From assembly GCA_000378025.1 (NCBI GenBank), contig KB899087.1, positions 5,012,920 to 5,076,919 on the forward strand: a stretch of DNA of 64,000 bases, given 5' to 3'. Both the position numbers and the translations under genes were made by a program. Source of the DNA: Xanthobacteraceae bacterium 501b. Lineage in GTDB: Bacteria; Pseudomonadota; Alphaproteobacteria; Rhizobiales; Xanthobacteraceae. The first letter of the stretch is position 1. Each line of letters begins with the position of its first letter. The notes below the pieces were generated by a model. It searched no databases, was not told where the DNA came from, and saw nothing but the letters and a program-made list of their open reading frames with translations. This document shows, in pieces, positions 9,950-18,942 of the stretch.

Positions 9950-9986
9950 TTCCGCAGTGCGGAATGAATTTCCGAAATCGCGGAAA
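9950..9986. promoter_or_regulatory. Paired palindromes in the gcl-iclR intergenic region (candidate IclR operators)
   Basis: A perfect 15-bp palindrome, TTCCGCA-G-TGCGGAA (9950-9964), is followed by TTTCCG-N6-CGGAAA (9969-9986). Weaker TTTCCGC/GCGAAA copies continue to about 10045. They sit in the 383-bp gap between divergent gcl and iclR, which otherwise shows no gene. IclR-family proteins commonly bind such TTCC/GGAA palindromes; the link to this regulator is inferred from position. Confidence 0.65.
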
Positions 9987-10164
9987 ACATGCCACGCCGG
10001 AGCTATTTCCGCAATACGGGATGTATTTCTGGTTTGCGAAAAATAAGCGGATGCGCCTTTATGCGGAGACGCGACGCGGCCGGGCGGTGGCATAAGATGG
10101 GTCGCTTGGGCAGTTGGGGTAGGGTGGAGCGTTCGCGCCCGCCATTTTCGGAGGTGATCTGCGG

Positions 10165-10983
10165 ATGAACCAGGACGTCCCGACCGTGCGCCGCCGTGGC
10201 CGCCCTTCCTCCGCCACCGGCACCGAGGGCGGCGGCGAGGTGCAGTCGCTCGACCGCGCCATCGCGCTCTTGGAAGTGCTGGCGCTCTCCGACGGGCTGA
10301 CGCTGAGCGAGGTGGCGCGCGCCGCCGAACTGCCGACCTCCACCGTGCATCGGCTGCTGACCACGCTGGAGCGGCGTGGGCTGGTCGGCCATGACGCGGC
10401 GACCGGGCTGTGGATGGTCGGCATCGGGCTGTTCCGCGTCGGCTCGGCCTATTTGCGCATCCGCAAGCTGCCCGAGATCGCCCGCTCGCTGCTGCGCGAG
10501 CTCTCGCACGGGGTGAACGAGACGGTGAACCTGTCGCTGATCGAGGGGCCGCATCTGGTCTGCGTGGCGCAGGTGGAAAGCCATGCGGCGGTGCGGGCGT
10601 TCTTCCGCATCGGCGGCGATCTGCCGATCCACGCCTCGGGCGGCGGCAAGGCCATCCTCTCCGCGATGAACCCGGAGGCGCGGCGCGCCTGGCTGGGCGG
10701 CGACCAGCTGCAGCGCTTCACCGAGCATACCCATGTTAGCCGGCGCGCCTTGCAGGCGGACCTCGCCGAGATCGCCGAGCGCGGCTTTTCCATCGACGAT
10801 GAGGAGCACACGCCGGGCATGCGCTGCGTCGCGGCGGCGGTGCTGGACGAATGGCGCGAGCCGGTGGGGGCGATCTCGATCTCCGCCCCGACCGTGCGGA
10901 TGCTCCCTGAGCGCATCGCCGACCTCGGCGCCCGCGTGCGCGAGGCCGCGCGGCGGCTGACGACGCAGTATTCCGGGCGGTAA
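10165..10983 (+). CDS. IclR family transcriptional regulator of the glyoxylate operon
   Basis: The 272-residue protein has an N-terminal winged helix-turn-helix (about residues 29-88; recognition region around PTSTVHRLLTTLERR) and a C-terminal effector domain (about 95-270). It starts with a basic tail, RRRGRPSSATG. IclR proteins such as AllR, which binds glyoxylate in enterobacteria, control gcl genes. The divergent position next to gcl makes glyoxylate or a related acid a plausible ligand, as inference. A near-perfect GGAGGTGA ribosome-binding site supports the ATG. The palindromes between the two genes are its likely binding sites. Confidence 0.93.
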   Translation: MNQDVPTVRRRGRPSSATGTEGGGEVQSLDRAIALLEVLALSDGLTLSEVARAAELPTSTVHRLLTTLERRGLVGHDAATGLWMVGIGLFRVGSAYLRIRKLPEIARSLLRELSHGVNETVNLSLIEGPHLVCVAQVESHAAVRAFFRIGGDLPIHASGGGKAILSAMNPEARRAWLGGDQLQRFTEHTHVSRRALQADLAEIAERGFSIDDEEHTPGMRCVAAAVLDEWREPVGAISISAPTVRMLPERIADLGARVREAARRLTTQYSGR

Positions 10984-10999
10984 GGTTCGCTACGGGCCG

Positions 11000-11114
11000 T
11001 CGTCATCCCGGACGAAGGCGCAGCCTTCGAGCCGGATGGTTTCAACGCGCCTGTGTTTCACGATCCCGGAGAGGGCTTACAGGCCCTTCCCGGATGACGC
11101 CCTTCCCGGATGAC
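11000..11114. repeat. Interspersed GTCATCCCGG...CCGGATGAC repeat downstream of iclR
   Basis: The segment begins CGTCATCCCGGACGAAGG and ends with two tandem copies of GCCCTTCCCGGATGAC (11083-11098 and 11099-11114), whose CGGATGAC complements the left end. Repeats of this type are scattered through Hyphomicrobiales genomes. The 359-bp gap from 10984 to 11342 holds this repeat, then the frc1 terminator, and no gene that I can see. Confidence 0.75.
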
Positions 11115-11129
11115 GACTTGCGTGCCGAC

Positions 11130-11160
11130 AAAAAAAAAGCCGGCGCGGGATGCGCCGGCA
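11130..11160 (-). terminator. Rho-independent terminator of the frc/oxc operon
   Basis: An 8-bp stem (GCCGGCGC / GCGCCGGC) is followed on the minus strand by nine T residues. It lies 183 bp beyond the stop of frc1 and probably ends the whole gntR-oxc-frc2-PAS-frc1 transcript. Confidence 0.9.
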
Positions 11161-11342
11161 TTAGTCGCCTAGGAGGAACCGAACGTTGGGAAAACCCTTC
11201 GTCCTGCTCCGGGAGGCTCGTTGGCTGTTCCCCACCGCCACACAGAACCGCGCGGCGTGACGGGGAAGGCCGATTGGGTCCCGCACGTTGCGGGCAAGGA
11301 GCGGCGCGGGCGCCGCTCCGACAGCTCATTAGACCGAGGTGA

Positions 11343-12593
11343 TCAGACCGCCTTGGCGTCGTGCAGGGCGACGATTTCTTCCTGCGAGTAGCCGAGATCG
11401 GCGAGCACTTCATTGGTGTGCTGGCCGAGCAGCGGCGAGGCGGTGATCTCGACTTCGACGTCCGAGAACTTGATCGGCGAACCGACGGTCAGATACTTGC
11501 CGAGCTTGGGGTGATCGACCTCGACCACGGTGCCGCTCTTGCGCAGCGACGGGTCGTTGGCGATTTCCTTCATCGACAGCACCGGCGCGCAGGGGATGTC
11601 GAACTTGCGCAGGATGTCGATGGCCTCGAACTTCGTCTTGTCGGCGAGCCAGGACTCGATGAAGGCGAAGATGTCGAAGATCTTGTCCTGACGGGCTTCG
11701 GCGGTGTTGTAGGCCGCGTCGTCGATCCACTCCGGCTTGCCCAGCGCCTTGCAGATCGGCGCCCAGGCATGGCCCTGGATGGTGAAGTAGATATAGGCGT
11801 TGGGATCGGTCTCCCAGCCCTTGCACTTCAGCACCCAGCCCGGCTGGCCACCGCCGCCGGCATTGCCGCCGCGCGGAACCACGTCCGAGAACTCGCCATG
11901 CGGGTACTGGGGGTATTCTTCGAGATAGCCGAGAGCGTCGAGGCGCTGCTGGTCGCGCAGCTTGACGCGGCAGAGGTTGAGCACCGAATCCTGCATCGAC
12001 ACGGCGACCTTCTGGCCCTTGCCGGTCTTCACCTTCTGGTGCAGCGCGGTCAGGATGCCGATGGCGAGGTGCATGCCGGTGTTCGAGTCGCCGAGAGCGG
12101 CGGCCGACACGGTGGGGGGGCCATCCCAGAAGCCGGTGGTGGAGGCGGCGCCGCCCGCGCACTGCGCGACGTTCTCGTAGACCTTCAGGTCCTCATAGGC
12201 GTGGCCTTCCGAGAAGCCCTTCACCGAGGCGAGGATCATGCCGGGGTTGAGCGACTGGATGTGCTCCCAGGTGAAGCCCATGCGGTCGAGCGCGCCGGGG
12301 CCGAAATTCTCGACCATCACGTCCGATTCCTTGATCAGCTTGGTCAGGACTTCCTTGCCCTGCGCCGTCTTGGTGTCGAGCGTCAGCGAACGCTTGTTGG
12401 AGTTCAGCATGGTGAAATACAGCGCGTCGGCGTCCTTGACATGACGCAGCTGCGAGCGCGTGACGTCGCCCGCGCCGGGGCGCTCGACCTTGATCACGTC
12501 GGCGCCGAACCAGGCAAGAAGCTGCGTGCAGGCCGGACCGGCCTGAACGTGCGTGAAATCGATGATCTTAATACCTTCGAGGGGCTTAGACAT
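11343..12593 (-). CDS. frc: Formyl-CoA:oxalate CoA-transferase (copy 1)
   Basis: The 416-residue class III CoA-transferase moves CoA from formyl-CoA to oxalate, making oxalyl-CoA and formate. Residues known from the Oxalobacter enzyme are at the same numbers: Q17 (HVQAGP) and the catalytic D169 (GDSNTG). The glycine loop GGGGQPG that closes over the active site is present at about 258. I chose the ATG at 12593 (MSKPLEG), preceded by an AAGGGAA site; the frame runs upstream to 12731 but that part is not conserved. It is the last gene before a strong terminator and is a close paralogue of frc copy 2. Confidence 0.96.
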   Translation of the reverse strand: MSKPLEGIKIIDFTHVQAGPACTQLLAWFGADVIKVERPGAGDVTRSQLRHVKDADALYFTMLNSNKRSLTLDTKTAQGKEVLTKLIKESDVMVENFGPGALDRMGFTWEHIQSLNPGMILASVKGFSEGHAYEDLKVYENVAQCAGGAASTTGFWDGPPTVSAAALGDSNTGMHLAIGILTALHQKVKTGKGQKVAVSMQDSVLNLCRVKLRDQQRLDALGYLEEYPQYPHGEFSDVVPRGGNAGGGGQPGWVLKCKGWETDPNAYIYFTIQGHAWAPICKALGKPEWIDDAAYNTAEARQDKIFDIFAFIESWLADKTKFEAIDILRKFDIPCAPVLSMKEIANDPSLRKSGTVVEVDHPKLGKYLTVGSPIKFSDVEVEITASPLLGQHTNEVLADLGYSQEEIVALHDAKAV

Positions 12594-12761
12594 TGTAGTC
12601 GACTTCCCTTTTAGCGTTAACAGTCCGGACGGAGGCTCACCCTGCCGCCGGATTGAGATTTCCCATCCCTCGCGGATGGAAACCGTACTTCTCCCCATGC
12701 GCCCCGGCACTGTTACGGCGCCGGCTTGCATCTCCCAGGGGGTGATCGACTTCGGAACGAC

Positions 12762-13202
12762 TCACGACTTCTTTTCGTCCACCCTGGCCTCACACTCCGC
12801 CAGGCGCCGGCGCAGATCGCGCTCCTCGGCCCAGCGGACTGTCTCGTCACGGATCACCGCCACGATCTCCCGCGCGGTGCCCGTCTCGTCCGTCAGAAGG
12901 GCGACCGTGAACGCGATGGACAGCGTCCGCCCTTCCTTGTGCAGTGCCGGCACGCGCAGGAGCTGCGTGCCGTATTTGGTCTGCCCCGACCGCATCGTCT
13001 CGGCGTAACCGTCCCAGTGCCGCTTGCGCTGGCGCTCCGGCACGATCAGGTCCAACGACTGGCCGAGGGCCTCGTCCTCAGAGAAGCCGAACATGTGCTC
13101 GGCTGCCGCATTCCAGAGCGTGATCCGTCCCTCGGCATCCGACACCACGACGGCGTCACCGATGGAGGCCACGAGCTGGGTACAGTCGACCTTGCTCCGC
13201 AT
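12762..13202 (-). CDS. Single PAS-domain protein inside the oxalate operon
   Basis: The protein has 146 residues and is almost only a PAS fold (about residues 10-125). It contains the typical ITLWNAAAEHMFGFSEDEALG and GYAETMRSGQTKYG stretches, and the PAC-like end IVAVIRDET leads into a short coiled-coil tail rich in Arg and Glu. No kinase, cyclase or DNA-binding output domain follows. Such proteins are sensors or partners; the ligand is not evident, since no conserved heme or flavin residue stands out. It lies between the two frc genes (168 bp from frc1 and 133 bp from frc2) on the same strand, so it is probably co-transcribed. Stand-alone PAS proteins beside frc/oxc have been noted in some Hyphomicrobiales, but I know no proven role. 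Confidence 0.85.
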   Translation of the reverse strand: MRSKVDCTQLVASIGDAVVVSDAEGRITLWNAAAEHMFGFSEDEALGQSLDLIVPERQRKRHWDGYAETMRSGQTKYGTQLLRVPALHKEGRTLSIAFTVALLTDETGTAREIVAVIRDETVRWAEERDLRRRLAECEARVDEKKS

Positions 13203-13335
13203 GGCTCTTCGTCACTTTCCACCTCCCGCCGCCGGGAGGTTCCTGCCACGCGCGGCCGCCAAAGTGCCGGCCGCGAATCCGTCATGTCCTCCGAAACGGC
13301 CGCCGCCCGGGGCGGCCGCCCTCACGCGGACAGGC

Positions 13336-14613
13336 TCACTCGGCCGCCAACCGCACCGGCTCGCCGACCGCGCCTGAGGCCTTGATGCGGGCGATCTCGT
13401 CGCCACCCAGGCCGAGGACACCGGCGAGAATTTCCTCGGTGTGCTCGCCCAGCAGCGGCGAGCGCTCGACCTCGACGTCGTTGTCCGACAGCTTGATCGG
13501 GTTGCCGACGGTCAGGTACTTGCCGCGCGTGGGGTGGTCGATCTCCACCAGCGTGCCGGTCGCGTAGAGCGACTGGTCCTCGGCGATCTCCTTCATCGAG
13601 AGCACCGGGCCGCAGGGAATGTCGACCTTGTTGAGGATTTCCATCGCCTCGAACTTGGTGTGGGCCATGGTCCACGATTCGACGCGGTGGAAGATCTCGT
13701 TGAGATGGGGCAGGCGCGCCGCCGGCGTGGCGTAGTTCGGATCGGTCTTCCAGTCCGGCTCGCCGATGACGTCGCAAATCTTCCCCCAGACCGGGGCCTG
13801 GGTGATGAAATAGATATAGGCGTTGGGATCGGTCTCCCAGCCCTTGCACTTCAGGATGCGCCCGGGCTGACCGCCACCGGAATCATTACCGGCGCGCGGC
13901 ACCGAATCGCCGAAGGGCAGGCCCTCGCCGAACTGGCTGTATTCGCGCAGCGGGCCGCGCTCCAGGCGCTGCTGGTCGCGCATCTTCACGCGGCAGAAAT
14001 TCAGCACCGCGTCCTGCATGGCGCAGAGCACCTTCTGGCCGCGGCCGGTCAGCGTGCGCTGGTAGAGCGCCGTGACGATGCCGAGGGCGAGGTGCAGGCC
14101 GGTGCCGCTGTCGCCGATCTGGGCGGCGGTGACGAGCGGCAGGCCGTCGCGGAAACCCGTGGTCGAGGCCGAGCCGCCGGTGCACTGGGCGACGTTCTCA
14201 TAGACCTTGCAATCCTCGAACGGGCCGGGGCCGAAGCCCTTCACCGAGGCGAGGATGATGCGCGGGTTGAGCTCCTGGATGCGCTCCCAGGTGAAGCCCA
14301 TGCGGTCGAGCGCGCCGGGGGCGAAATTCTCGACCATCACGTCGCAGATCTTCACCAGCTCCTCGAGGACCTTCTTGCCCTCGGGGTTCTTGGTGTCGAG
14401 CGTGATGGAGCGCTTGTTGGAGTTCAGCATCGTGAAGTAGAGGCTGTCCGCATTGGGGACATCGCGCAGCTGGGCGCGGGTGACATCACCCTCGCCGGGA
14501 CGCTCTACCTTGATCACATCGGCCCCGAACCACGCGAGAAGCTGCGTGCAGGTGGGGCCGGACTGAACATGGGTGAAATCGAGGACGCGAACGCCGTCCA
14601 ATGCCTTGCCCAT
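13336..14613 (-). CDS. frc: Formyl-CoA:oxalate CoA-transferase (copy 2)
   Basis: This second class III CoA-transferase (425 residues) keeps Q17 (HVQSGP), the catalytic D168 (GDSGTG) and the [14 protein letters not shown] segment shared with copy 1. Its active-site loop reads DSGGGQPG, so one glycine of copy 1 is replaced by serine. It also has a longer C-terminus ([14 protein letters not shown]). These differences may alter acceptor choice, for example other dicarboxylates, but both copies look competent. It follows oxc by 103 bp in the same direction. An AGAGGAA site precedes the ATG. One of the two probably arose by duplication; the two are clearly diverged along their length. Confidence 0.95.
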   Translation of the reverse strand: MGKALDGVRVLDFTHVQSGPTCTQLLAWFGADVIKVERPGEGDVTRAQLRDVPNADSLYFTMLNSNKRSITLDTKNPEGKKVLEELVKICDVMVENFAPGALDRMGFTWERIQELNPRIILASVKGFGPGPFEDCKVYENVAQCTGGSASTTGFRDGLPLVTAAQIGDSGTGLHLALGIVTALYQRTLTGRGQKVLCAMQDAVLNFCRVKMRDQQRLERGPLREYSQFGEGLPFGDSVPRAGNDSGGGQPGRILKCKGWETDPNAYIYFITQAPVWGKICDVIGEPDWKTDPNYATPAARLPHLNEIFHRVESWTMAHTKFEAMEILNKVDIPCGPVLSMKEIAEDQSLYATGTLVEIDHPTRGKYLTVGNPIKLSDNDVEVERSPLLGEHTEEILAGVLGLGGDEIARIKASGAVGEPVRLAAE

Positions 14614-14716
14614 GGGGTTCCTCTCAAGATGACCCGGCTTTTCGCCGTTGTGTCGTTGTTACTTAGGGGATGGGACGGGTGGGGAAATTGCCGCTCCCCA
14701 CCCGTCCCGGTTTGAC

Positions 14717-16456
14717 TTACTTCTTCTTCACGACGCTCTGCGGGTTGAGGCTGCCGATATTGCCGCTCTCGCTGCCGGCGGCCGGGTCGATCACGGCGTT
14801 GATGAGGGTCGGCTTGCCGCTGTCCATCGCCTCGTCCACGGCGCGCTTGAGCTCGTCCGGGGTGGTGACGTGGACGCCGACGCCGCCGAAGGCTTCCATC
14901 ATCTTGTCGTAGCGCGAGTCGGCGACGAAGACGGTGGTGCCGGGGTCGCGACCGGTCGGGTCGGTGTCGGTGCCGCGATAGATGCCGTTATTGTTGAAGA
15001 TAACGACGCAGACCGGCAGGTTGTAGCGGCAGATGGTCTCGACTTCCATGCCGGAGAAGCCGAAGGCGCTGTCGCCCTCGACCGCCAGCACCGGCTTGCC
15101 GGTTTCCACCGCCGCGCCGATGGCGAAGCCCATGCCGATGCCCATCACGCCCCAGGTGCCGACGTCCAGGCGCTTGCGCGGCTGGTACATGTCGATCACG
15201 CCGCGGGCGAGGTCGAGCGTGTTGGCGCCCTCATTGACGAGGATCGCGTCCGGACGCTCCTTGATGACCTGCTTGAGAGCGCCGAGCGCCGAATGGAAAT
15301 CCATCGGCGTGGAGTTCTTCAGCAGGCGCTGGGCCATCTTGCCGATATTGACTTCCTTGCGGGCGTTGATCGCGTCGATCCACTCGGCCGCAGGCGCCTT
15401 CCAGCCGGTCTTGATGCCCTCGTTCAGGGCCTCGATGACCGAACCGATGTCGCCGACCAGCGGCGCCGCGATCTCGACATTCGAGTCCATTTCCTTGGGC
15501 TCGATGTCGATCTGGATGAACTTCTTCGGGGCGTCGCCCCAGGTCTTGCCCTTGCCGTGCGACAGCAGCCAGTTGAGGCGCGCGCCGACGAGGACGACGA
15601 CGTCCGAATCCTTCAGCACCGTCGAACGGGCGGCGCCGGCCGAGAGCGGATGGTTGTCGGGCAGCAGGCCCTTGGCCATCGACATCGGCAGGAAGGGGAT
15701 GCCCGAGGTTTCGATGAAGGAGCGGATCTCCGCATCGGCCTGCGCGTAAGCGGCGCCCTTGCCGAGGATGATCAGCGGCTTCTTGGCCGACTTCAGCACG
15801 TCGAGCGCGCGGGTGACGGCGGAGGGGGAGGGGAGCTGCGCCGGGGCGGCGTCGATCACCTTGACCAGCGACTTGGCGCCGGCATCGGCATCCATCACCT
15901 GCGAGAACAGCTTTGCCGGCAGGTCGAGATAGACGCCGCCGGGACGGCCGGAGACCGCCGCGCGGATGGCGCGGGCGACGCCGATGCCGATATCGGCCGC
16001 GTGCAGCACGCGGAAGGCCGCCTTGCAGAGCGGCTTGGCAATGGCGAGCTGGTCCATCTCCTCATAGTCGCCCTGCTGGAGGTCGACGATCTCGCGCTCG
16101 GACGAGCCGGAGATGAGGATCATGGGGAAGCAGTTGGTGGTGGCGTTCGCCAGGGCGGTGAGGCCGTTGAGGAACCCCGGCGCCGAGACGGTGAGGCACA
16201 CGCCCGGCTTCTTGGTCAGAAAGCCGGCGATGGCGGCGGCGTTGCCTGCGTTCTGCTCATGGCGGAACGAGACGACGCGGATGCCTTCGGCCTGCGCCAT
16301 GCGACCCAGATCCGTAATCGGGATCCCGGGTACGCCGTAAATGGTGTCGATATCGTTCAGTTTGAGCGCATCGATGACCAGGTGGAAGCCGTCCGTGAGC
16401 TCCTGCTCGGTCTCGGCGGCGGCATTCACGTCAATAACCTGTGCGACTGCGGACAT
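14717..16456 (-). CDS. oxc: Oxalyl-CoA decarboxylase
   Basis: The 579-residue ThDP enzyme converts oxalyl-CoA to formyl-CoA and CO2. The activating glutamate is E67 in SFRHEQNAG. The segment [17 protein letters not shown] contains the tyrosine used in the active site of the Oxalobacter enzyme. The ThDP/Mg motif is GDSAFGFSG (from residue 461) ending in [11 protein letters not shown]. It is followed by frc2 and preceded at only 43 bp by gntR1, all on the minus strand, so the regulator and enzymes likely share a transcript. A GGGAGGGA site precedes the ATG. Together with Frc it forms a CoA cycle in which formyl-CoA regenerates oxalyl-CoA. Confidence 0.97.
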   Translation of the reverse strand: MSAVAQVIDVNAAAETEQELTDGFHLVIDALKLNDIDTIYGVPGIPITDLGRMAQAEGIRVVSFRHEQNAGNAAAIAGFLTKKPGVCLTVSAPGFLNGLTALANATTNCFPMILISGSSEREIVDLQQGDYEEMDQLAIAKPLCKAAFRVLHAADIGIGVARAIRAAVSGRPGGVYLDLPAKLFSQVMDADAGAKSLVKVIDAAPAQLPSPSAVTRALDVLKSAKKPLIILGKGAAYAQADAEIRSFIETSGIPFLPMSMAKGLLPDNHPLSAGAARSTVLKDSDVVVLVGARLNWLLSHGKGKTWGDAPKKFIQIDIEPKEMDSNVEIAAPLVGDIGSVIEALNEGIKTGWKAPAAEWIDAINARKEVNIGKMAQRLLKNSTPMDFHSALGALKQVIKERPDAILVNEGANTLDLARGVIDMYQPRKRLDVGTWGVMGIGMGFAIGAAVETGKPVLAVEGDSAFGFSGMEVETICRYNLPVCVVIFNNNGIYRGTDTDPTGRDPGTTVFVADSRYDKMMEAFGGVGVHVTTPDELKRAVDEAMDSGKPTLINAVIDPAAGSESGNIGSLNPQSVVKKK

Positions 16457-16499
16457 CCCGTATTCCCTCCCAAACGTCCTTCGGCGGGTTCATGCCGCC

Positions 16500-17225
16500 C
16501 TAATCTAGGTCTACGTGGTTCTCGACATGCTCAGCGAGCCGGATCGTATGGTCTCTGACCAGACGTTCGGCGCGGTCCGCGTCCCGCGCCTCGAGAGCAA
16601 GAATGATCTCCAGATGGTCGGATGCCGAACGCTGCGCCCGGTCCATCTCAAAGATCGTGCGGTGGCGGATGGCCCGTACATGGAAGAACAGGTTTTCCGT
16701 CATCGCCACGAGCAGCGAAGAGCCGCTCAGCCGGATCAGCGCCTGGTGAAACGCGATATTCGCACTGGAATATTCGTCGCACCGGTCGCGCTCGATCCGC
16801 GCCAGATCGAACTTCTTGAACAACGTCCTAAGCTCGGCGATCGCCTCGTCGCTTGCGCGCTGCGTGGCGAGGCGGGCCGCCATGCTTTCCAGCGCCGCCC
16901 AGGCCTCGATCATCTCGATGATCTCGGCCTTGGAACGGCGAACAACCATAATTCCCCGCCGGGGTACGGCGCGGAGCAGGCCCTCCTGCTCCAGCATCGC
17001 GACCGCCTCGCGGATCGGCGTCCGGCTTGCGCCGAGACGCTCGGAAATATCCCGCTCGTCGAGCAGCATCGGCTCGCTCGAGCCGTAGATGTTCATGTGC
17101 GTGATGGCTTCCTTGAGAGCGGCATAGGCCTTGCTCTTGAAGCTCTCCTTGGCCGGCAGGCGCTCGATGGTCAGGCCATTCTCACCGCTTTGCCAGTGCT
17201 TGCTCACAACTGCCTTGCTGTTCAC
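16500..17225 (-). CDS. GntR family regulator (FadR/FCD subfamily), oxalate operon
   Basis: The 241-residue protein has a winged helix-turn-helix at about 28-95, with the GASRTPIREAVAMLEQEGLL recognition region, and an all-helical FCD effector domain at about 105-230. The D and H residues that bind metal in this family are visible (EYSSANIAFHQALI, SDHLEII, DHTIRLAEH). The start is GTG at 17225, supported by AGAGGA upstream. It is the first gene before oxc. Two operator-like sites (B and D) lie 45-195 bp upstream, consistent with autoregulation. FCD proteins bind small carboxylates; oxalate, oxalyl-CoA or glyoxylate are candidates by context only. It is paralogous to the next gene. Confidence 0.93.
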   Translation of the reverse strand: MNSKAVVSKHWQSGENGLTIERLPAKESFKSKAYAALKEAITHMNIYGSSEPMLLDERDISERLGASRTPIREAVAMLEQEGLLRAVPRRGIMVVRRSKAEIIEMIEAWAALESMAARLATQRASDEAIAELRTLFKKFDLARIERDRCDEYSSANIAFHQALIRLSGSSLLVAMTENLFFHVRAIRHRTIFEMDRAQRSASDHLEIILALEARDADRAERLVRDHTIRLAEHVENHVDLD

Positions 17226-17269
17226 GGAAGCGTCCTCTGCGGAAAACCCACAGCGGATTTCCGAAAAAG

Positions 17270-17286
17270 TGGCATACCAAATACCA
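17270..17286. promoter_or_regulatory. GntR-type operator (site B), TGGCATACCAAATACCA
   Basis: This is an inverted repeat with arms TGGCAT/ATACCA and a 5-nt spacer, 45 bp upstream of the gntR1 GTG. Site A at the PanE-like gene differs from it at one base. Confidence 0.75.
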
Positions 17287-17400
17287 ACATGTCAATTCGC
17301 TTGTCCCCGTCGCGGGGCTGCCTCCGGCTCCTTTTCCTCACCTTCGCCGTGCGCTTTCTCAGCTCGTCCTGACCTTCAGTAAGGAGGGTGGAACGCACTT

Positions 17401-17417
17401 GCGTATGCAATATACCA
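17401..17417. promoter_or_regulatory. GntR-type operator (site D), GCGTATGCAATATACCA
   Basis: The right arm ATACCA and the 5-nt spacer match sites A-C, and the left arm GCGTAT matches partly. It lies 176 bp upstream of gntR1 and may act together with site B. The 408-bp gap 17226-17633 holds sites B and D and the gntR2 terminator, and no gene. Confidence 0.5.
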
Positions 17418-17535
17418 CGGTCGATCGGGCATGGCGAGGGCGCCGGAACACTTTGCGGCGTCCCGCAGTCAAAAGTTCGCTCCATTCTGGCAGGGGCTTG
17501 CGACCAGCGGCGGGCGAATCAATACCAAGGCCTTG

Positions 17536-17571
17536 AAAAGAAAAGGCCCGCCGCCGGATGGCGAGGGGCCT
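17536..17571 (-). terminator. Rho-independent terminator of gntR2
   Basis: AGGCCC and GGGCCT enclose an inner CGCC/GGCG stem. The minus strand then reads TTTTCTTTTC. It separates gntR2 from gntR1, so each regulator has its own transcript. Confidence 0.8.
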
Positions 17572-17633
17572 GAAGGGTGCGTCGCGCCCATGCTAGCGGC
17601 CCTGCGCCGGCCAGAAATGGCTGGCAAGCAGGG

Positions 17634-18335
17634 TCAGGAGGGGAATTTGCCGTGCTTCTCGACATGGGCGGCGAGGCCCAGCGTGTGCTCGCGCACCAGC
17701 CGCTCGGCCAGATCGGCGTCGCGGGCGACCAGGGCGGCGATGATGCCGCGATGCTCCTGCAGCGAGCGCTCGGAGCGGTTCTCCTGGCGCACCGACACGG
17801 CGCGGATGCCGCGAATGTGGATGAACAGGTTTTCCGTCATCTCGGCGATCATCTCGCAGCCGCCGAGCCGGATGATGTTCTGGTGAAAGCGGATATTGGC
17901 GTTGGAATATTCGTTCATGTGGTCGGCGGGCGCTTCGCCCTCGAAATCGTGGAAAAGCTCCCGCAGTTCCGCCAGCTCGCGGTCGGTGGCCCGGCTGGCC
18001 GCGAGCCGGGCGGCCATGCTCTCCAGCGCCGCCCAGACGACGATCATGTCGATGATCTCGCGCTTCGACTTGCGCACCACGAAGATGCCGCGGCGCGGCA
18101 CCGAGCGCACGAAGCCTTCCTGCTCAAGGACGGTGAGGGCCTCGCGGATCGGCGTGCGGCTCACGCCGAGATCGTGCGAGAGCTGCCGCTCGTCGAGCCG
18201 GATCTCGCTCTCCTGCCCATACATGTCCATCTCGGTGATGGCCTTCTTGATGGCGTCATAGGCCAGGGTCCGAAGGCTGGTATTGGCGGCGAGAGGCGCG
18301 ATGTTCAGCCTCGTCTGGGTGTCGGCGCTTTCCAC
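17634..18335 (-). CDS. Second GntR family regulator (FadR/FCD subfamily)
   Basis: This 233-residue paralogue of gntR1 shares the same layout: winged helix with LGVSRTPIREALTVLEQEGF, then an FCD domain with EYSNANIRFHQNIIRL and EHTLGLAAHVEKH. I place the start at GTG 18335, where a GAGGAAA site precedes it and the length then matches gntR1. The frame runs on to 18638 but that part is low-complexity and not conserved. The gene is divergent from the antiporter gene oxlT1, and operator-like sites lie between them, so it probably controls uptake as well as itself. Two such similar regulators suggest either duplicate sensing of two related acids or functional redundancy. Confidence 0.92.
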   Translation of the reverse strand: MESADTQTRLNIAPLAANTSLRTLAYDAIKKAITEMDMYGQESEIRLDERQLSHDLGVSRTPIREALTVLEQEGFVRSVPRRGIFVVRKSKREIIDMIVVWAALESMAARLAASRATDRELAELRELFHDFEGEAPADHMNEYSNANIRFHQNIIRLGGCEMIAEMTENLFIHIRGIRAVSVRQENRSERSLQEHRGIIAALVARDADLAERLVREHTLGLAAHVEKHGKFPS

Positions 18336-18483
18336 GGGCGGTTTCCTCGTCAGTTGCTGAAGAAGTTGTTCTTGTTGTTGTCCGCTGCAGTTTTCCTGCA
18401 GGGCGGCCGGTTTCGCCCGGCCATTACGCGGTCCTGCCCCGGGATCCTTTGCGATTCTCTTAGGGGAACAGGCACTGTGAGCA

Positions 18484-18500
18484 TCGTATAACACATACAG
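18484..18500. promoter_or_regulatory. GntR-type operator (site E), TCGTATAACACATACAG
   Basis: The GTAT/ATAC core with 5-nt spacing matches the other sites, but the outer bases differ. It lies about 150 bp upstream of gntR2. Confidence 0.4.
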
Positions 18501-18789
18501 AATGTCCATGCGGGATGGCCCGACGCCGGCGGGGCCGGGCGCGCCGGCAACTCCCCGCGCGCCACCTCTCGCCGCCCGCCGCCCTTCGAGCGGCGCGGGC
18601 CCGGCCGGGCGACCAAGCGGTGGCCGAGTGGCGGCCAAGCCGCGCCCAAGCCGCGCCCAAGTGGCGCCAGCGTCGCGCCATGGCAGCGCCTGGCCTTTCG
18701 GGCATCTAACGTTAGGTAATAGAGGCGGAGTATTCCCTATCGTTATGTGCCGTCAGGTCATGCAGTTTCCTGTTAGATGCAGATGTCTG

Positions 18790-18831
18790 TGGTATGCAAA
18801 ATTTTGCATTACCAAAAAACCATAGTATGGT
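18790..18831. promoter_or_regulatory. Two palindromes upstream of oxlT1
   Basis: TGGTATGCAAAA faces TTTTGCATTACCA (18790-18814), a palindrome interrupted by one extra base whose arm contains the TGGTAT half-site of the other operators. ACCATA-G-TATGGT (18819-18831) is a perfect 13-bp palindrome. Both lie 110-155 bp before the oxlT1 ATG and are likely regulator sites. Confidence 0.6.
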
Positions 18832-18942
18832 CGGCGGAATGGCTGATCTAAGACGCGCCCTTGTGGGTGCGCGCAGCGGGCATTCAACAAGAAGAACAGC
18901 AAATAACTGATCTCTTTACGTTGGGAAACGTTCGAGGACAAC

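Larger units (their letters stand above)
18336..18942. promoter_or_regulatory. Divergent gntR2-oxlT1 promoter region
   Basis: The 607-bp gap contains operator-like site E (18484-18500) and two palindromes at 18790-18831. Between them is a GC-rich stretch (about 18530-18690) with short tandem copies of GCCGCGCCCAA near 18638-18660. The region from 18710 is AT-richer, as expected for a promoter. I see no convincing gene. Confidence 0.6.

Noticed and set aside
14648..16558. A 636-codon plus-strand frame over oxc
   Set aside because: Mirror of the strongly conserved oxc gene; composition (Asp/Ala/Gly/Arg-rich) is typical of an antisense shadow.
17634..18638. The longer 334-codon version of gntR2
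   Set aside because: The extra 101 codons are low-complexity and not shared with gntR1; GTG 18335 has a good ribosome-binding site.
18530..18690. GC-rich frames and tandem GCCGCGCCCAA copies as a gene or a specific repeat
   Set aside because: Low-complexity, no start with ribosome-binding site, and only two short copies.
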